Positions 25,357-35,340 of a stretch of DNA of 64,000 bases are shown here, in pieces; position 1 is the stretch's first letter, and every line of letters begins with the position of its first letter. Location: the NCBI RefSeq assembly GCF_000725285.1, contig NZ_CP007161.1, positions 124,001-188,000 on the forward strand, read 5' to 3'. The notes beneath the pieces were generated by a model, which did no database searches, was not told where the DNA came from, and was given only the letters and a program-made list of their open reading frames with translations. Source of the stretch: Virgibacillus sp. SK37 (GTDB lineage: Bacteria; Bacillota; Bacilli; Bacillales; Amphibacillaceae). A program made the position numbers and the translations under genes.

Positions 25357-25535
25357 GTGGTTGAACTGCTGTGGCAGCGCAAAATAAATGCAATTCTGGC
25401 TATAAATAGTTATAATTGCAAATGAGTGATTATGACTTTTATAGTACTTCGTATAAAGTGACACAAAATGAGATATAGAGCCTTTTTCATAAAAAGGTGT
25501 AGCAGTATAAACTATAGCCTAAGTGAAGGTGATCG
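25357..25535. other. Gap where map is normally found
   Basis: 179 AT-rich bases between adk and the KOW gene. A hairpin CCTTTTT/AAAAAGG (25481-25497) and an imperfect ACTTTtATA...TATAAAGT repeat (about 25435-25459) are visible. No methionine aminopeptidase remnant is recognised. A promoter for the distal genes may lie here, but I cannot point to a convincing one. Confidence 0.5.
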
Positions 25536-25874
25536 TTGTTGAACGAAGATGATTCGATTCCGCTAATAGGTCAAGTTGTTCGTATTATGCAGGGACGGGA
25601 AGCTGGACAATATGCAATCATCATTGATGCAGTGGATGACAGGTATGTTATGCTTGCAGATGGGGAAAAACGTAAATATGATCGACCAAAGAAAAAGAAT
25701 TTACAGCATATTGAATGTATGGGATACATTTCTCCAGAGGTCCAAAACAGCCTTCTAGAAACTGGTCGTGTCACAAATGGCAAAATTCGATTTGCCATAG
25801 CTAAATTTGTCAATGAGGTTGTGACTGATTTGAAGAAGGGAGATCAACACGATGGCGAAAGACGATGTAATTGA
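25536..25874 (+). CDS. KOW-domain RNA-binding protein (YbzG-like)
   Basis: 112 residues. An N-terminal KOW-type segment, [19 protein letters not shown], resembles that of L14e-like RNA-binding proteins found upstream of infA in Bacillaceae. TTG 25536 or TTG 25539 follow AAGGTGAT; I cannot decide between them. The 3' end overlaps infA by 23 bases. Function in translation is inferred from domain and position. Confidence 0.85.
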   Translation: MLNEDDSIPLIGQVVRIMQGREAGQYAIIIDAVDDRYVMLADGEKRKYDRPKKKNLQHIECMGYISPEVQNSLLETGRVTNGKIRFAIAKFVNEVVTDLKKGDQHDGERRCN

Positions 25875-26070
25875 AGTAGAAGGTACCGTAACGGAAACGT
25901 TGCCGAATGCGATGTTTAATGTTGAGCTTGAGAATGGCCATACGGTCTTAGCACATGTTTCTGGTAAAATCCGTATGCATTTCATCCGCATTCTACCAGG
26001 CGATAAAGTAACGGTTGAACTTTCTCCGTATGATTTAACTAGAGGACGAATTACGTACCGTTATAAATAA
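25852..26070 (+). CDS. infA: Translation initiation factor IF-1
   Basis: 72 residues: [20 protein letters not shown] is the exact OB-fold start, with [19 protein letters not shown] in the middle. IF-1 occupies the A site of the 30S during initiation. It starts inside the preceding gene, with AGAAGGGAGATC as its site. Confidence 0.98.
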   Translation: MAKDDVIEVEGTVTETLPNAMFNVELENGHTVLAHVSGKIRMHFIRILPGDKVTVELSPYDLTRGRITYRYK

Positions 26071-26086
26071 GCGAGCTCCGATATAA

Positions 26087-26215
<129 letters not shown>

Positions 26216-26239
26216 TAACCAAGGAGGTGCTAACGTTAT

Positions 26240-26605
26240 ATGGCACGTATTGCAGGTATAGATATTCCACGTGATAAGCGTGTAGTTATATCATTAACTT
26301 ATATTTATGGAGTTGGTAGTACTACAGCTAAGAAAGTCCTTAAAGAAGCAGGCGTTTCTGAAGACACACGTGTACGCGATCTAACAGAAGATGAATTAGG
26401 TAAAATCCGTAAAGCATTGGACGAATATACAGTGGAAGGTGACCTTCGTCGTGAAGTTTCACTTAACATTAAGCGTCTAATCGAAATCGGCTCATACAGA
26501 GGGCTTCGTCACCGCCGCGGTTTACCAGTTCGTGGTCAAAAGACAAAAAACAATTCACGTACTCGTAAAGGACCTCGTCGAGCAGTTGCAGGAAAGAAAA
26601 AATAA
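26240..26605 (+). CDS. rpsM: 30S ribosomal protein S13
   Basis: 121 residues. S13 forms head bridges to the 50S and contacts P-site t[23 protein letters not shown] and the end [17 protein letters not shown] are diagnostic. Start behind AAGGAGGTG. Confidence 0.98.
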   Translation: MARIAGIDIPRDKRVVISLTYIYGVGSTTAKKVLKEAGVSEDTRVRDLTEDELGKIRKALDEYTVEGDLRREVSLNIKRLIEIGSYRGLRHRRGLPVRGQKTKNNSRTRKGPRRAVAGKKK

Positions 26606-26627
26606 CGTGAAGGAGGTAAGCTAATCA

Positions 26628-27020
<393 letters not shown>

Positions 27021-27130
27021 TTATACCGTATAGAATTTGTCACCCTGTCTATAATGGGTTATGATGGCTTAAAAGTGTAAAGGCTAAATTCCTTTATCAT
27101 TCAAGCATCCAAGAGACAAGTAAGGCAAAA

Positions 27131-27196
27131 TAGACAATAGTGCAGAAACGCCAACTGCCTATTTGAGGAATTTCGGTTAGACCTATTGTCTAACCG
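27131..27196 (+). promoter_or_regulatory. Mutually exclusive hairpins in the rpoA leader
   Basis: CGGTTAGAC (27174-27182) pairs perfectly with GTCTAACCG (27188-27196), loop CTATT. The overlapping CTATTGTCTA (27183-27192) is the exact reverse complement of TAGACAATAG (27131-27140). The two stems cannot form together. They end 14 bases before the rpoA ribosome binding site. The switch idea is inference; the base pairing is seen directly. Confidence 0.55.
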
Positions 27197-27229
27197 GGGT
27201 TTCGACGTTTTAAAGGAGGGTTTTATGGA

Positions 27230-28174
27230 ATGATTGAAATTGAAAAACCAAAAATTGAAACGGTAGAAATCAGCGATGATGCTACATTTGGAAAATTCGT
27301 AGTCGAACCGCTCGAACGTGGATATGGTACCACTCTAGGAAACTCCTTGCGTCGTATCCTACTATCCTCACTTCCAGGTGCTGCTGTTACATCAGTCCAA
27401 ATTGATGGAGCACTACATGAATTCTCTACAATTGATGGTGTTGTTGAAGATGTGACCACGATTATTTTAAGTTTGAAAAAGCTTGCTCTTAAGATTTACT
27501 CTGATGAAGAGAAGACCTTGGAGATCGATGTACAGGGAGAAGGAAAAGTTACGGCTGCAGATCTAACATTTGATAGTGATGTAGAAGTATTAAATCCGGA
27601 ATTACCTATTGCAACGTTGAACAGCAAAGGAAACTTACAAATGAAAATAACAGCAGAGCGTGGCCGTGGGTACCGTTCAGCTGAAGCTAATAAAAGGGAT
27701 GAGCAACCTATTGGTGTAATCCCAGTTGATTCTATTTTCACACCAGTTTCACGTGTGACCTATCAAGTTGAAAATACGCGTGTAGGACAGGATGCTAACT
27801 ACGATAAATTAACCTTTGATGTTTGGACAGATGGCAGCATTCGACCTGAGGAAGCAGTTTCTTTAGGAGCCAAAGTCTTTTCAGAACATCTAAACATCTT
27901 TGTAGGTTTAACAGATGAAGCGCAAAAAGCAGAGATCATGGTCGAGAAAGAAGAAGACCAAAAAGAAAAAGTCATGGAAATGACGATTGAAGAACTTGAT
28001 TTATCTGTTAGATCTTATAATTGTTTGAAACGTGCTGGAATTAATACCGTTCAAGAGCTTGCAAACAAATCTGAAGAAGATATGATGAAGGTTCGGAACT
28101 TAGGCCGTAAGTCTCTAGAAGAAGTTAAAGTAAAATTAACTGATCTTGGACTTGGTTTACGTAATGATGACTGA
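27230..28174 (+). CDS. rpoA: DNA-directed RNA polymerase alpha subunit
   Basis: 314 residues, same length as B. subtilis. The N-terminal domain ([37 protein letters not shown]) dimerises and assembles polymerase. The C-terminal domain ([33 protein letters not shown]) binds UP elements and activators. Start ATG 27230 lies 11 bases from AAAGGAGG, a rather long spacing. rplQ follows. Confidence 0.99.
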   Translation: MIEIEKPKIETVEISDDATFGKFVVEPLERGYGTTLGNSLRRILLSSLPGAAVTSVQIDGALHEFSTIDGVVEDVTTIILSLKKLALKIYSDEEKTLEIDVQGEGKVTAADLTFDSDVEVLNPELPIATLNSKGNLQMKITAERGRGYRSAEANKRDEQPIGVIPVDSIFTPVSRVTYQVENTRVGQDANYDKLTFDVWTDGSIRPEEAVSLGAKVFSEHLNIFVGLTDEAQKAEIMVEKEEDQKEKVMEMTIEELDLSVRSYNCLKRAGINTVQELANKSEEDMMKVRNLGRKSLEEVKVKLTDLGLGLRNDD

Positions 28175-28310
28175 TCATTTACAACTCCTTTAGAACAATA
28201 CTGTAAGTTCATTTCAGTTCCACATAAGATTTTTAACAATCTGTGTGTTGCTGTTTAAAACCCGAGATTAATGACAGTTCCTTATACAACAGGAAAGGGA
28301 GGGATAGTCC

Positions 28311-28664
28311 ATGGCTAGAAAACTTGGTCGTACAACAGACACTCGTATGGCATTACTTCGCAACCTTGCCTCTGATTTGATTATTCATGAACGGATTGAA
28401 ACAACAGAAGCAAAAGCGAAAGAACTTAAATCTGTAGTAGAAAAAATGATTACGCTTGGTAAACGTGGTGATCTTCATGCACGTCGTCAGGCTGCAGCAT
28501 TTTTATACAATCAGGAAGCAAATGAAAACGAAAATGTAATTCAAAAACTTTTTGATGATGTTGCTGCACGTTATGAAGACCGTCAAGGTGGATACACACG
28601 TGTTCTTAAACTAGGTGCTCGTCAAGGTGACGGAGCTCCGATGGCAATTATCGAGCTAGTTTAA
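28311..28664 (+). CDS. rplQ: 50S ribosomal protein L17
   Basis: 117 residues: [20 protein letters not shown], then [21 protein letters not shown]17 lies by the tunnel exit. The start is behind AAAGGGAGGG. Last gene of the alpha operon, followed by a terminator. Confidence 0.98.
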   Translation: MARKLGRTTDTRMALLRNLASDLIIHERIETTEAKAKELKSVVEKMITLGKRGDLHARRQAAAFLYNQEANENENVIQKLFDDVAARYEDRQGGYTRVLKLGARQGDGAPMAIIELV

Positions 28665-28680
28665 TGTAACGTTATACGTC

Positions 28681-28729
28681 AAGGGCAGGACTGAATCTCT
28701 TCCATGAGGTGAATCCAAGCCCTTTTTTT
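28681..28729 (+). terminator. Terminator of the S10-spc-alpha cluster
   Basis: AAGGGC (28681-28686) pairs with GCCCTT ahead of a run of seven T (28722-28728). The interior has partial pairing between GGACTGAATC and the GGTGAATCC arm. It ends the cluster downstream of rplQ. Confidence 0.8.
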
Positions 28730-28810
28730 GTATAGTAATATTGATAATTGCAGCTCTAAGGTGGTATAGCGGCGTTCTGAAGAGCGAAGCCGGTTTTGAA
28801 GCGGGTAGAT

Positions 28811-29110
28811 GTCCCCCGACAGATAAACCGTTTCTGAGGCCGATAAATCGGTTCTCCGGAGGATAAAACGCTCCTGCGGCGGATAAAAATCGGTTCTCCG
28901 GCGGATATAAGGCTTCTGCGGGTGATAAAACAGCTCTCCGGCGGATAAAAGGCTTCTGCGGCGGATAAATCGGTTCTCCGGCGGATATAAGGCTTCTGCG
29001 GGTGATAAAACAGCTCTCCGGCGGATAAAAAGCTCCTGCGGCCGATAAAACAGCTCTCCGGAGGATAAACAGCACCTGTGACTGATAAAGCTCTGCGGCA
29101 GATTCAACTG
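28811..29110 (+). repeat. 20-bp tandem array B (15 units)
   Basis: Fifteen contiguous units, thirteen exactly 20 bp, one of 22 (28871-28892) and one of 18 (29073-29090). Units alternate between GTTCTCCGGCGGATATAAGG and CTTCTGCGGGTGATAAAACA types. The 60 bases at 28891-28950 recur identically at 28971-29030, an 80-bp shift, so four-unit blocks have been duplicated. It sits immediately after the rplQ terminator. The array is open in two minus-strand frames only because the repeat lacks stops; no gene is called. Confidence 0.95.
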
Positions 29111-29222
29111 AGAGCCCCTGATAATCCCACTTAGAGGCTATATACATCTTAGACGTCTATCTATATTATAAAACTATGAGAGTTTATTATACAACAGGAT
29201 CCAGGGAGAGAGAGGGAGTACG

Positions 29223-30062
29223 ATGAGTAGGAAGTTAATTGAGTTTAGAGATGTATCATTTCGATATGGAGAAGAGCAACCCTGGGTGTTGAGAAATTGC
29301 TCATTTCAAATTTATGAAGGTGAATGGGTAGCCATCATTGGTCATAACGGTTCCGGCAAGTCAACAATAGCTAAATTAATAAATGGGCTTTTATTCCCGC
29401 AAAAAGGTGAAATTTTGATAGATGGCCAGCAAGTGAATGAGGAAACAATTTGGGATATTCGCAAAGAGGTTGGCATGGTCTTTCAAAATCCTGATAATCA
29501 GTTTGTTGGTACGACTGTACAGGACGATGTAGCCTTTGGAATGGAAAATAGAGGAACTCCCCGTGAAGAGATGGTAACACGTATAGAAGAAACGCTATCT
29601 GCCGTAGGAATGGAAGATTATCGGTTTACCGAACCACATCGACTTTCCGGTGGACAAAAGCAACGTGTGGCTATCGCCAGCGTGCTAGCTATTTCTCCTA
29701 AAGTCCTCATTTTGGATGAGGCCACTGCCATGCTTGATCCAAAAGGCAGGACTGAGATTATGCGGACGGTTTCCAATGTTCAAAACAAAGAAGCCCTTTC
29801 GCTAATTACAATAACTCATGATCTGCAGGAAGTAGTACAAGCTGATCGTGTTATTGTTATGAATAAAGGTGAGATTTGGGATCGTGCTACACCTAGAGAG
29901 ATATTTTCCAAGAAAGATTCTTTAAGAGAGATAGGCCTAGATGTTCCATTCGTTGCTATTTTGGCTGATGAATTGAAGGAGACAGGAATTAACCTTACAA
30001 AAGAACCATTAAATCACGAAGAATTGCTGGAGGACTTATGGATATTACATTCACAAACGTAA
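29223..30062 (+). CDS. ecfA1: ECF transporter ATPase EcfA1
   Basis: 279 residues. One of two ATPases of the shared energy-coupling module that powers vitamin and metal uptake with interchangeable S-components. Walker [10 protein letters not shown] (about 40-48), signature LSGGQKQR (about 141-148), Walker [13 protein letters not shown] 29223 follows GAGAGAGGGAG. The 3' end overlaps ecfA2 by 25 bases. S-components must be encoded elsewhere. Confidence 0.96.
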   Translation: MSRKLIEFRDVSFRYGEEQPWVLRNCSFQIYEGEWVAIIGHNGSGKSTIAKLINGLLFPQKGEILIDGQQVNEETIWDIRKEVGMVFQNPDNQFVGTTVQDDVAFGMENRGTPREEMVTRIEETLSAVGMEDYRFTEPHRLSGGQKQRVAIASVLAISPKVLILDEATAMLDPKGRTEIMRTVSNVQNKEALSLITITHDLQEVVQADRVIVMNKGEIWDRATPREIFSKKDSLREIGLDVPFVAILADELKETGINLTKEPLNHEELLEDLWILHSQT

Positions 30063-30910
30063 GCTATATATACCAACGCAATACTCCTTTTGCTCATCAA
30101 GCAATCAAAGATCTTAATTTTCATATTCCCTCTGGATCCTTTGTAGCAATAGTAGGGCATACGGGTTCAGGTAAATCTACGTTACTACAACATTTGAATG
30201 GCCTGGTAACCCCAAGCGAGGGAGAAGTGAAAATAGGAGAATACAAACTAACTCCTAAGGAAAAACCAAATAATCTCAAAGAACTTCGAAGCCGGGTTGG
30301 AGTGGTATTTCAATATCCAGAACATCAGCTATTTGAAGAAACCGTGGCAAAGGACATCGCTTTTGGACCTGAGAATTTTGGTGTACCAAAAGAAACGATA
30401 AATGAGCGTATAAAAAGGGTTATCCCCGCAGTTGGTCTTTCGGAAGATATGCTCGAGCGGTCGCCCTTCGATCTTAGTGGAGGGCAGATGCGCAGAGTAG
30501 CTATTGCTGGAGTATTGGCCATTAACCCAGATGTATTAGTGCTTGATGAACCTACTGCAGGTTTAGATCCACGGGGGCAAAAAGAAATAATGGAAATGTT
30601 TTATTCCATGCATAAAGAACAAAGCCTTACAACAATTCTTGTTACCCACAGTATGGAGGATGCACTAAAGTATGCGGATCACGTAATTATCTTAAACAAG
30701 GGAACAAAATATATGGAAGGTTCTCCAGAAGAGGTATTTACACAAAAAGATGCACTAAAAGAAGTACAGCTGGATGTGCCGGAAGTAATTCAACTACTCC
30801 ATGCGTTTGAAGCCAAGTTTTCAATATCTATTCCATTTCATGGGCAAACCGTACGGGAGATAGCGGAGACGATTCATTCCATCGTTAAGGATGGTGATAG
30901 TAATGAATAA
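30038..30910 (+). CDS. ecfA2: ECF transporter ATPase EcfA2
   Basis: 290 residues. Partner of EcfA1. Walker [10 protein letters not shown] (about 41-49), Q-loop [15 protein letters not shown], signature LSGGQMRR, Walker [16 protein letters not shown]. It starts inside ecfA1, so translation is coupled, and overlaps ecfT by 8 bases. Confidence 0.96.
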   Translation: MDITFTNVSYIYQRNTPFAHQAIKDLNFHIPSGSFVAIVGHTGSGKSTLLQHLNGLVTPSEGEVKIGEYKLTPKEKPNNLKELRSRVGVVFQYPEHQLFEETVAKDIAFGPENFGVPKETINERIKRVIPAVGLSEDMLERSPFDLSGGQMRRVAIAGVLAINPDVLVLDEPTAGLDPRGQKEIMEMFYSMHKEQSLTTILVTHSMEDALKYADHVIILNKGTKYMEGSPEEVFTQKDALKEVQLDVPEVIQLLHAFEAKFSISIPFHGQTVREIAETIHSIVKDGDSNE

Positions 30911-31703
30911 TTCCTTAATTATCGGGCAATATGTTCCCGGTAATTCTCTTATACACCGGTTAGATCCGCGTACGAAAATAACAGTTATTTTTTTCTTTGT
31001 CTTTATTGTCTTTTTTGCAAATAATGTAGTAAGTTATTCCATTCTTACCTTATTCGCGATCACATGTATAGTCACTTCCAAAGTGCCAATCCGATTTATT
31101 GCGAAAGGGTTAACGCCAGTATGGTTCCTGATTATTTTCACGTTTATTTTGCATTTGATTGTTACAAAAGAAGGTACTGTTTTATTAGAGATTTTCCGAT
31201 TTAAAATTTATTCTGGAGGGGTCATTCAGGGTTTTGCAATTTCCATGCGTTTCTTTCTATTAATTCTGGTGACATCTTTATTAACATTGACAACAACACC
31301 TATAGAAATAACAGATGCAATAGAAGAAATGCTACATCCATTAAAAAAATTAAAATTTCCTGTACATGAGCTCGCTTTAATGATGTCTATTTCTTTAAGA
31401 TTTATACCTACACTCATGCAGGAAACAGAGAAAATCTCCAAGGCCCAGGCATCGCGTGGTGTGGATTTTAAGACAGGGCCTATTAAGGAAAGAATAAAAG
31501 CAATCGTGCCCTTATTGATACCTTTGTTCATCAGTGCCTTCAAACGCGCAGAGGAGCTTGCGATGGCTATGGAAGCAAGAGGCTATCAAGGGGGAGAGGG
31601 CAGGACGAAATTACGTGAGTTAAAGATAGAAAAAAGAGATATGTTGATTTTTGTTTTATTTGTGTTTGTAATTGCCGGTTTATTTTATTTTAGAAGCTGG
31701 TAA
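30903..31703 (+). CDS. ecfT: ECF transporter transmembrane subunit EcfT
   Basis: 266 residues, several hydrophobic segments. EcfT joins the two ATPases to substrate-binding S-components. The coupling motifs appear as AQASRGVDF and [10 protein letters not shown] in the C-terminal half. ATG 30903 ([15 protein letters not shown]) with AGGATGGTG upstream is preferred to GTG 30891. Operon with ecfA1 and ecfA2, then truA. Confidence 0.95.
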   Translation: MNNSLIIGQYVPGNSLIHRLDPRTKITVIFFFVFIVFFANNVVSYSILTLFAITCIVTSKVPIRFIAKGLTPVWFLIIFTFILHLIVTKEGTVLLEIFRFKIYSGGVIQGFAISMRFFLLILVTSLLTLTTTPIEITDAIEEMLHPLKKLKFPVHELALMMSISLRFIPTLMQETEKISKAQASRGVDFKTGPIKERIKAIVPLLIPLFISAFKRAEELAMAMEARGYQGGEGRTKLRELKIEKRDMLIFVLFVFVIAGLFYFRSW

Positions 31704-31729
31704 GAAGTTAACAGAAAGGCTGGAAGCAA

Positions 31730-32482
31730 ATGGCTAGATTGAAATGCAAAATTACTTACGATGGTTCCCAATTTGCGGGTTTTCAGATCCAGCCGAGGAA
31801 GAGAACGATTCAAGGTGAATTGGAGAAGGCTTTAACTAAAATGCATAAAGGATTACCTATCCGTATTCAGGCTTCAGGAAGAACGGATACAGGTGTTCAT
31901 GCGAAAGGTCAAGTGATTCACTTTGACTCAGACTACGATATCCCAACAGTTAACTGGCAAAAGGCATTAAACACCTTATTACCAGATGATTTGTATGTTA
32001 AAGAAGTAGAAATGGTTCCAGATACGTTTCACGCTCGTTATGATGTAACGGAGAAGGAATATCATTATTATGTATTAAACATAAAGGAACCAGATGTATT
32101 TAAGCGAAACTATGCCTATCACTTCCCATATAAGTTAGATGTTGTGGAAATGCAGCGAGCCTGTGAATATTTAGAAGGGTTTCATGACTTTACTACCTTT
32201 TCCTCAGCTAAGGCTACTACAAAGGGAAGTAAAGAACGAATGATGTTTCAGGTAAGTTGTGAAAAACGAGGAAATGAAATCGAATTTATTTTTCGGGGAA
32301 GCGGATTTTTATACAATATGGTGCGAATTATCGTAGGTGTATTATTGGATATTGGCCAAGGTAGAAGAAGTCCGGAAGATATTGAAAAATTGTTAGAAAA
32401 GAAGGATAGACAGCTTGTGGGAGAAACCGTTCCACCCCAAGGTTTATATTTATGGCAGGTAACCTATAATAACAGTAAATAA
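31730..32482 (+). CDS. truA: tRNA pseudouridine(38-40) synthase TruA
   Basis: 250 residues. Converts uridines 38-40 of tRNA anticodon arms to pseudouridine. The catalytic aspartate is in SGRTDTGVHAKGQVIHF (about residue 53). The end VGETVPPQGLYLWQVTY is typical. It is 26 bases after ecfT, as in B. subtilis. Confidence 0.97.
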   Translation: MARLKCKITYDGSQFAGFQIQPRKRTIQGELEKALTKMHKGLPIRIQASGRTDTGVHAKGQVIHFDSDYDIPTVNWQKALNTLLPDDLYVKEVEMVPDTFHARYDVTEKEYHYYVLNIKEPDVFKRNYAYHFPYKLDVVEMQRACEYLEGFHDFTTFSSAKATTKGSKERMMFQVSCEKRGNEIEFIFRGSGFLYNMVRIIVGVLLDIGQGRRSPEDIEKLLEKKDRQLVGETVPPQGLYLWQVTYNNSK

Positions 32483-32495
32483 TCTGTCTCAGCCC

Positions 32496-32523
32496 TTGAC
32501 AAATAGCCTCAGTTTGGTATATT
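32496..32523 (+). promoter_or_regulatory. Sigma-A promoter of rplM-rpsI
   Basis: TTGACA (32496-32501) with TATATT at 32518-32523 (spacing 16); TATTAT two bases further gives spacing 18. It lies just after truA and would produce a leader of roughly 105 bases. Confidence 0.7.
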
Positions 32524-32529
32524 ATGATT

Positions 32530-32600
32530 TATGGCATTTTATTTCTAAACCATGATTAGCCCCGGAACTAATTATGTTGAAATATAGGAATAACGAAACG
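32530..32600 (+). promoter_or_regulatory. L13 leader (rplM autoregulatory leader candidate)
   Basis: The transcript contains a hairpin CATGATTAG (32551-32559)/CTAATTATG (32568-32576) with loop CCCCGGAA. L13 leaders are a known element upstream of rplM in Bacilli and are thought to mediate feedback by L13. Assignment rests on position and on the hairpin with its loop as I remember the family. Confidence 0.5.
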
Positions 32601-32635
32601 AATATTAAAGATTTTATTGATGGAGGGAATCAATC

Positions 32636-33073
32636 ATGCGCACAACTTTCATGGCGAATGAAAATAATATTGAACGCAAATGGCTCGTTGTGGATGCTGA
32701 AGGTCAACGTCTTGGTCGTTTAGCAAGTGAGGTTGCCGCAATCCTTCGTGGAAAGCACAAGCCAACTTACACTCCACACGCAGACACAGGTGATCACGTG
32801 ATCATCATTAATGCGGAGAAGATCGAATTAACAGGAAACAAATTACAAGACAAAATGTACTATCGTCATTCAGGTTACACTGGTGGCTTAAGAGAGCGTA
32901 ATGCAAACGAAATGCGTTCAAAATATACAGAAGAAATGCTTGAGACTGCAGTTAAAGGCATGCTTCCTAAAGGACCACTTGGTCGTAAAATGAGCAAGAA
33001 ATTACATGTATTCAGAGGATCTGAACACAATCATCAAGCACAAAAACCAGAAGTTTACGAACTTCGCGGATAA
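32636..33073 (+). CDS. rplM: 50S ribosomal protein L13
   Basis: 145 residues, same length as B. subtilis L13. [20 protein letters not shown] and [20 protein letters not shown] are diagnostic. L13 is an early 50S assembly protein. ATG 32636 follows GGAGGG. Confidence 0.98.
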   Translation: MRTTFMANENNIERKWLVVDAEGQRLGRLASEVAAILRGKHKPTYTPHADTGDHVIIINAEKIELTGNKLQDKMYYRHSGYTGGLRERNANEMRSKYTEEMLETAVKGMLPKGPLGRKMSKKLHVFRGSEHNHQAQKPEVYELRG

Positions 33074-33093
33074 TTAAAGAGGAGGTTAATCAA

Positions 33094-33486
33094 TTGGCAC
33101 AAGTACAATACTATGGCACAGGCCGTCGTAAGAAGTCAACTGCACGTGTACGTTTAGTACCTGGTACAGGAAACATTACAATCAATGGTCGTGATGCTAG
33201 AGACTATTTCCCATATGAAACACAACTTTTAATTCTTAACCAACCACTTGCAGCAACTGAAACTGAAGGAACTTATGATGTTTTAGTTAACGTTCATGGT
33301 GGAGGATTCACAGGACAAGCTGGAGCTATCCGTCACGGTATCGCCCGTGCACTTCTAGAAGCTGATCCAGAATACCGTGCTTCTCTAAAACCAGAAGGAT
33401 ATCTAACTCGTGATGCCCGCATGAAAGAACGTAAGAAATACGGTCTTAAAGGCGCTCGTCGTGCACCACAGTTCTCAAAACGTTAA
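33094..33486 (+). CDS. rpsI: 30S ribosomal protein S9
   Basis: 130 residues with TTG start ([19 protein letters not shown]) behind GAGGAGG. The tail [14 protein letters not shown] reaches P-site tRNA. It follows rplM by 20 bases and is the last core gene before the accessory region. Confidence 0.98.
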   Translation: MAQVQYYGTGRRKKSTARVRLVPGTGNITINGRDARDYFPYETQLLILNQPLAATETEGTYDVLVNVHGGGFTGQAGAIRHGIARALLEADPEYRASLKPEGYLTRDARMKERKKYGLKGARRAPQFSKR

Positions 33487-33505
33487 TAAATCAACACTTA
33501 CAAAT

Positions 33506-33534
33506 CCCTCAACCACCTATGGTTGGGGGTTTTT
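33506..33534 (+). terminator. Terminator of rplM-rpsI
   Basis: CCCTCAACCA (33506-33515) and TGGTTGGGGG (33520-33529) pair over 10 bp with loop CCTA, followed by TTTTT. It marks the boundary between the core genome and the accessory array. Confidence 0.93.
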
Positions 33535-33687
33535 ACTGTATATGCGGTGCTTTAAAAACAGGGGAAAATTCACACGTAGCATACACGTAACATACAAGTA
33601 GCAGACAAATAATTTAGAGAAAAAGAAGCTGTGATTTTGAAAATAAGTTTGATACAATTACATTGATAAGATGGATTGGGATAGTGC

Positions 33688-33709
33688 AACAAACGGGCCA
33701 GATTCTTAA
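33688..33709 (+). repeat. Array repeat R1 (right part only)
   Basis: AACGGGCCAGATTCTTAA matches the right half of the array repeat (GGGCCA...TTTAA, compare 37155-37170). It lies 30 bases before the first small gene and could be the left edge of the array. Confidence 0.5.
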
Positions 33710-33739
33710 ATAAAAACAAATGAAAAGGAGGGCAAAATA

Positions 33740-33934
33740 ATGCTTGATTTTATTTCATATATCCTGCCCATCTTAATATTATTAGTTGGTTTATTAATAT
33801 TATTAGTTGGTAAAGCAAAGAAAAACATCAAACTTATAGGTGTTGGAATTGGATTTATAATGTGTCTGGTTGTTCTTGAGGCACCTAATTTCATACAAGG
33901 GTTTATTCAAGGATTTGCTGAGGGGGTAAACTGA
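33740..33934 (+). CDS. Small membrane protein (array gene 1)
   Basis: 64 residues, two hydrophobic segments (about 4-25 and 31-50) separated by GKAKKNIK, and a short tail. ATG 33740 follows AAAAGGAGGG with good spacing. Not recognised. It is the first of a row of small co-oriented genes spaced by structured repeats. Confidence 0.65.
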   Translation: MLDFISYILPILILLVGLLILLVGKAKKNIKLIGVGIGFIMCLVVLEAPNFIQGFIQGFAEGVN

Positions 33935-33956
33935 CTTTTTCAAGCAATTTCACTTT

Positions 33957-34000
33957 GCAACTATCGGGCGCAGTAATTTAGTAAGTGCATAATTGGAAAC
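33957..34000 (+). repeat. Array repeat R2 (diverged)
   Basis: TTGCAACTATCGGGCGCAGT marks the left end. The right half is degraded (ATAATTGGAAACATGG in place of GGGCCATTTTGTT). It sits between array genes 1 and 2. Confidence 0.55.
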
Positions 34001-34020
34001 ATGGAATGGTGGTTTTATAT

Positions 34021-34428
34021 ATGAGTAGAGTATTGGCAGCAGTTATAGCTCCGGTATTGCTATATGTATTATTCGTAATATACGGTATTTCTTATCGTTT
34101 TCTTACTGACATGCCTATTCCACGGGTGTTTTCTCTATTTGGATTTATGTTAGTATATATTTTTTCTTTACCTTTTTATTTAATTGTTGGAATCCCTTTT
34201 TCAATAATTATTGATAAAATCAATGGAAAATTCCGATGGCTTAGTTATATTATTGCTGGGTATGTCATCTTAATATTAATAGCATTAGTACAAAGTTTTG
34301 AGAATGGTAACTTTACTATTGATAGGGAGTCAATGGTTGCATACCCTTTAGCTGGATTCTCCTTTTTTATAACACTAAAAGTTATTGAAACAACTTTCAA
34401 AAAGTTATACATAAAGTATACTCAGTAA
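34021..34428 (+). CDS. Four-helix membrane protein (array gene 2)
   Basis: 135 residues with about four membrane spans (roughly 4-24, 37-62, 76-95, 104-122). The start ATG 34021 (MSRVLAAVIAPVLLYVLF) with a weak ATGGTGG site is preferred to a frame extension to 33985, which would run into repeat R2. Not recognised. The tail is basic (FKKLYIKYTQ). Confidence 0.6.
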   Translation: MSRVLAAVIAPVLLYVLFVIYGISYRFLTDMPIPRVFSLFGFMLVYIFSLPFYLIVGIPFSIIIDKINGKFRWLSYIIAGYVILILIALVQSFENGNFTIDRESMVAYPLAGFSFFITLKVIETTFKKLYIKYTQ

Positions 34429-34529
34429 TCTTGTTTACTTACTATTTTTAGATTGAACAATAGTTAAATTAGATGTCCCTTTTGACTATGAGATACCCTT
34501 ATTGTTTAAAGTAGGCTATTTTTATTAAG

Positions 34530-34889
34530 TTGAAGGTTAGCGTGTATTATCCACTTCAAATGGAGTTGCTTTATCATCTATCATATACCTATTTGCTGTC
34601 GATAACAAAGTATAATAGGTTATCCACGTACTTTATTAGTCATATCAAACAGATAGATTTAATATTAGAAGGAAACTGCGACGGTGTGATGATAAATACA
34701 TTACGCCACCTCCAGAATCCAATGGAACCAGTCAGCTATAAAAGAAGTAAAGCTATCCTTGCCAGACTGCAAGGTGATGATCAACTAGTAACCAAAAAAC
34801 TTTCAGAAGTAAGGCAAGAGATTGAAAAAGCAGATCTCTTAGGAGTTGTTTTAGGCTTTATGCCGCAATCGGGCGCGAAAACGGAATAA
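34530..34889 (+). CDS. Hypothetical protein, possibly truncated (array gene 3)
   Basis: Up to 119 residues from TTG 34530, or 109 from ATG 34560; neither has a ribosome binding site, so the 5' end may be lost. The C-terminal half is charged and helical (ILARLQGDDQLVTKKLSEVR). The last residues QSGAKTE are encoded by the left arm of repeat R3, so the stop codon comes from the repeat. Not recognised. Confidence 0.4.
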   Translation: MKVSVYYPLQMELLYHLSYTYLLSITKYNRLSTYFISHIKQIDLILEGNCDGVMINTLRHLQNPMEPVSYKRSKAILARLQGDDQLVTKKLSEVRQEIEKADLLGVVLGFMPQSGAKTE

Positions 34890-34931
34890 GCCTTGCGCTT
34901 ATTGTTGATTCACCGGGCCAAATTGTATTAG
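34865..34931 (+). repeat. Array repeat R3 (GAAAACGGAAT subtype)
   Basis: Left end CGCAATCGGGCGCGAAAACG, right end CACCGGGCCAAATTGTATTA. The left arm overlaps the 3' end of array gene 3. The same inner sequence (GGCGCGAAAACGGAAT) recurs in R13, defining a subtype. Confidence 0.8.
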
Positions 34932-34961
34932 AAGGTTAGTGGTTTAAAGGGGGTATTTAAT

Positions 34962-35246
34962 TTGAATTACGGGAAATGGTCTGCGATTCTGGGCGTTATT
35001 TGTGCGTTAACCATTCTTGCTTCTTATGCAATTGCTCCAAAACAACCCGAAGGTATGATGGTTGTTCTTATACAGGTACTATTTTTTACCTCTATTATCA
35101 CGGGTTTACTTGGTTTGATTTTCAGTTTTCTGGGTTTTAGAAATAAAGAAAAGGGATTTTTGAAGATGGTGGCTCCAATAATGGTGCTTTTGGTTCTATT
35201 GGTGTTCGCTTTTTCATTTAGTGCTATGATAATTAGTTTTTTATAA
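34962..35246 (+). CDS. Three-span membrane protein (array gene 4)
   Basis: 94 residues, TTG start with AAAGGGGG upstream. Spans about 6-24, 33-58 and 68-92. Not recognised; resembles small integral membrane proteins of Bacilli in size and layout. Followed directly by the best preserved repeat, R4. Confidence 0.65.
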   Translation: MNYGKWSAILGVICALTILASYAIAPKQPEGMMVVLIQVLFFTSIITGLLGLIFSFLGFRNKEKGFLKMVAPIMVLLVLLVFAFSFSAMIISFL

Positions 35247-35264
35247 AATGAATATTTAATTACC

Positions 35265-35330
35265 GCAAACGGGCGCTATTCCCTAATAAGGAATAGCGCC
35301 AATATCGCATATAAGGGCCATATTGTTTAA
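35265..35330 (+). repeat. Array repeat R4 (reference copy)
   Basis: Contains GGCGCTATTCC (35272-35282) and GGAATAGCGCC (35290-35300), a perfect 11-bp hairpin with loop CTAATAA, then ATATCGCATATAAGGGCCAT and TTGTTTAA. No T-run follows, so it is not a simple terminator. Confidence 0.9.
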
Positions 35331-35340
35331 TACATCGTGA

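Noticed and set aside
28656-29147. Long minus-strand open frames (163 and 142 residues, proline/arginine-rich) across array B
   Set aside because: They exist only because the 20-bp repeat has no stops in those frames. A 20-bp unit is not a multiple of three, there is no ribosome binding site, and the two frames overlap each other and the rplQ terminator.
35265-35330. Array repeats as ordinary rho-independent terminators
   Set aside because: The hairpin is strong, but no T-run follows and the conserved GGGCCA-TTGTTNAA part lies beyond the stem, which terminators do not need.
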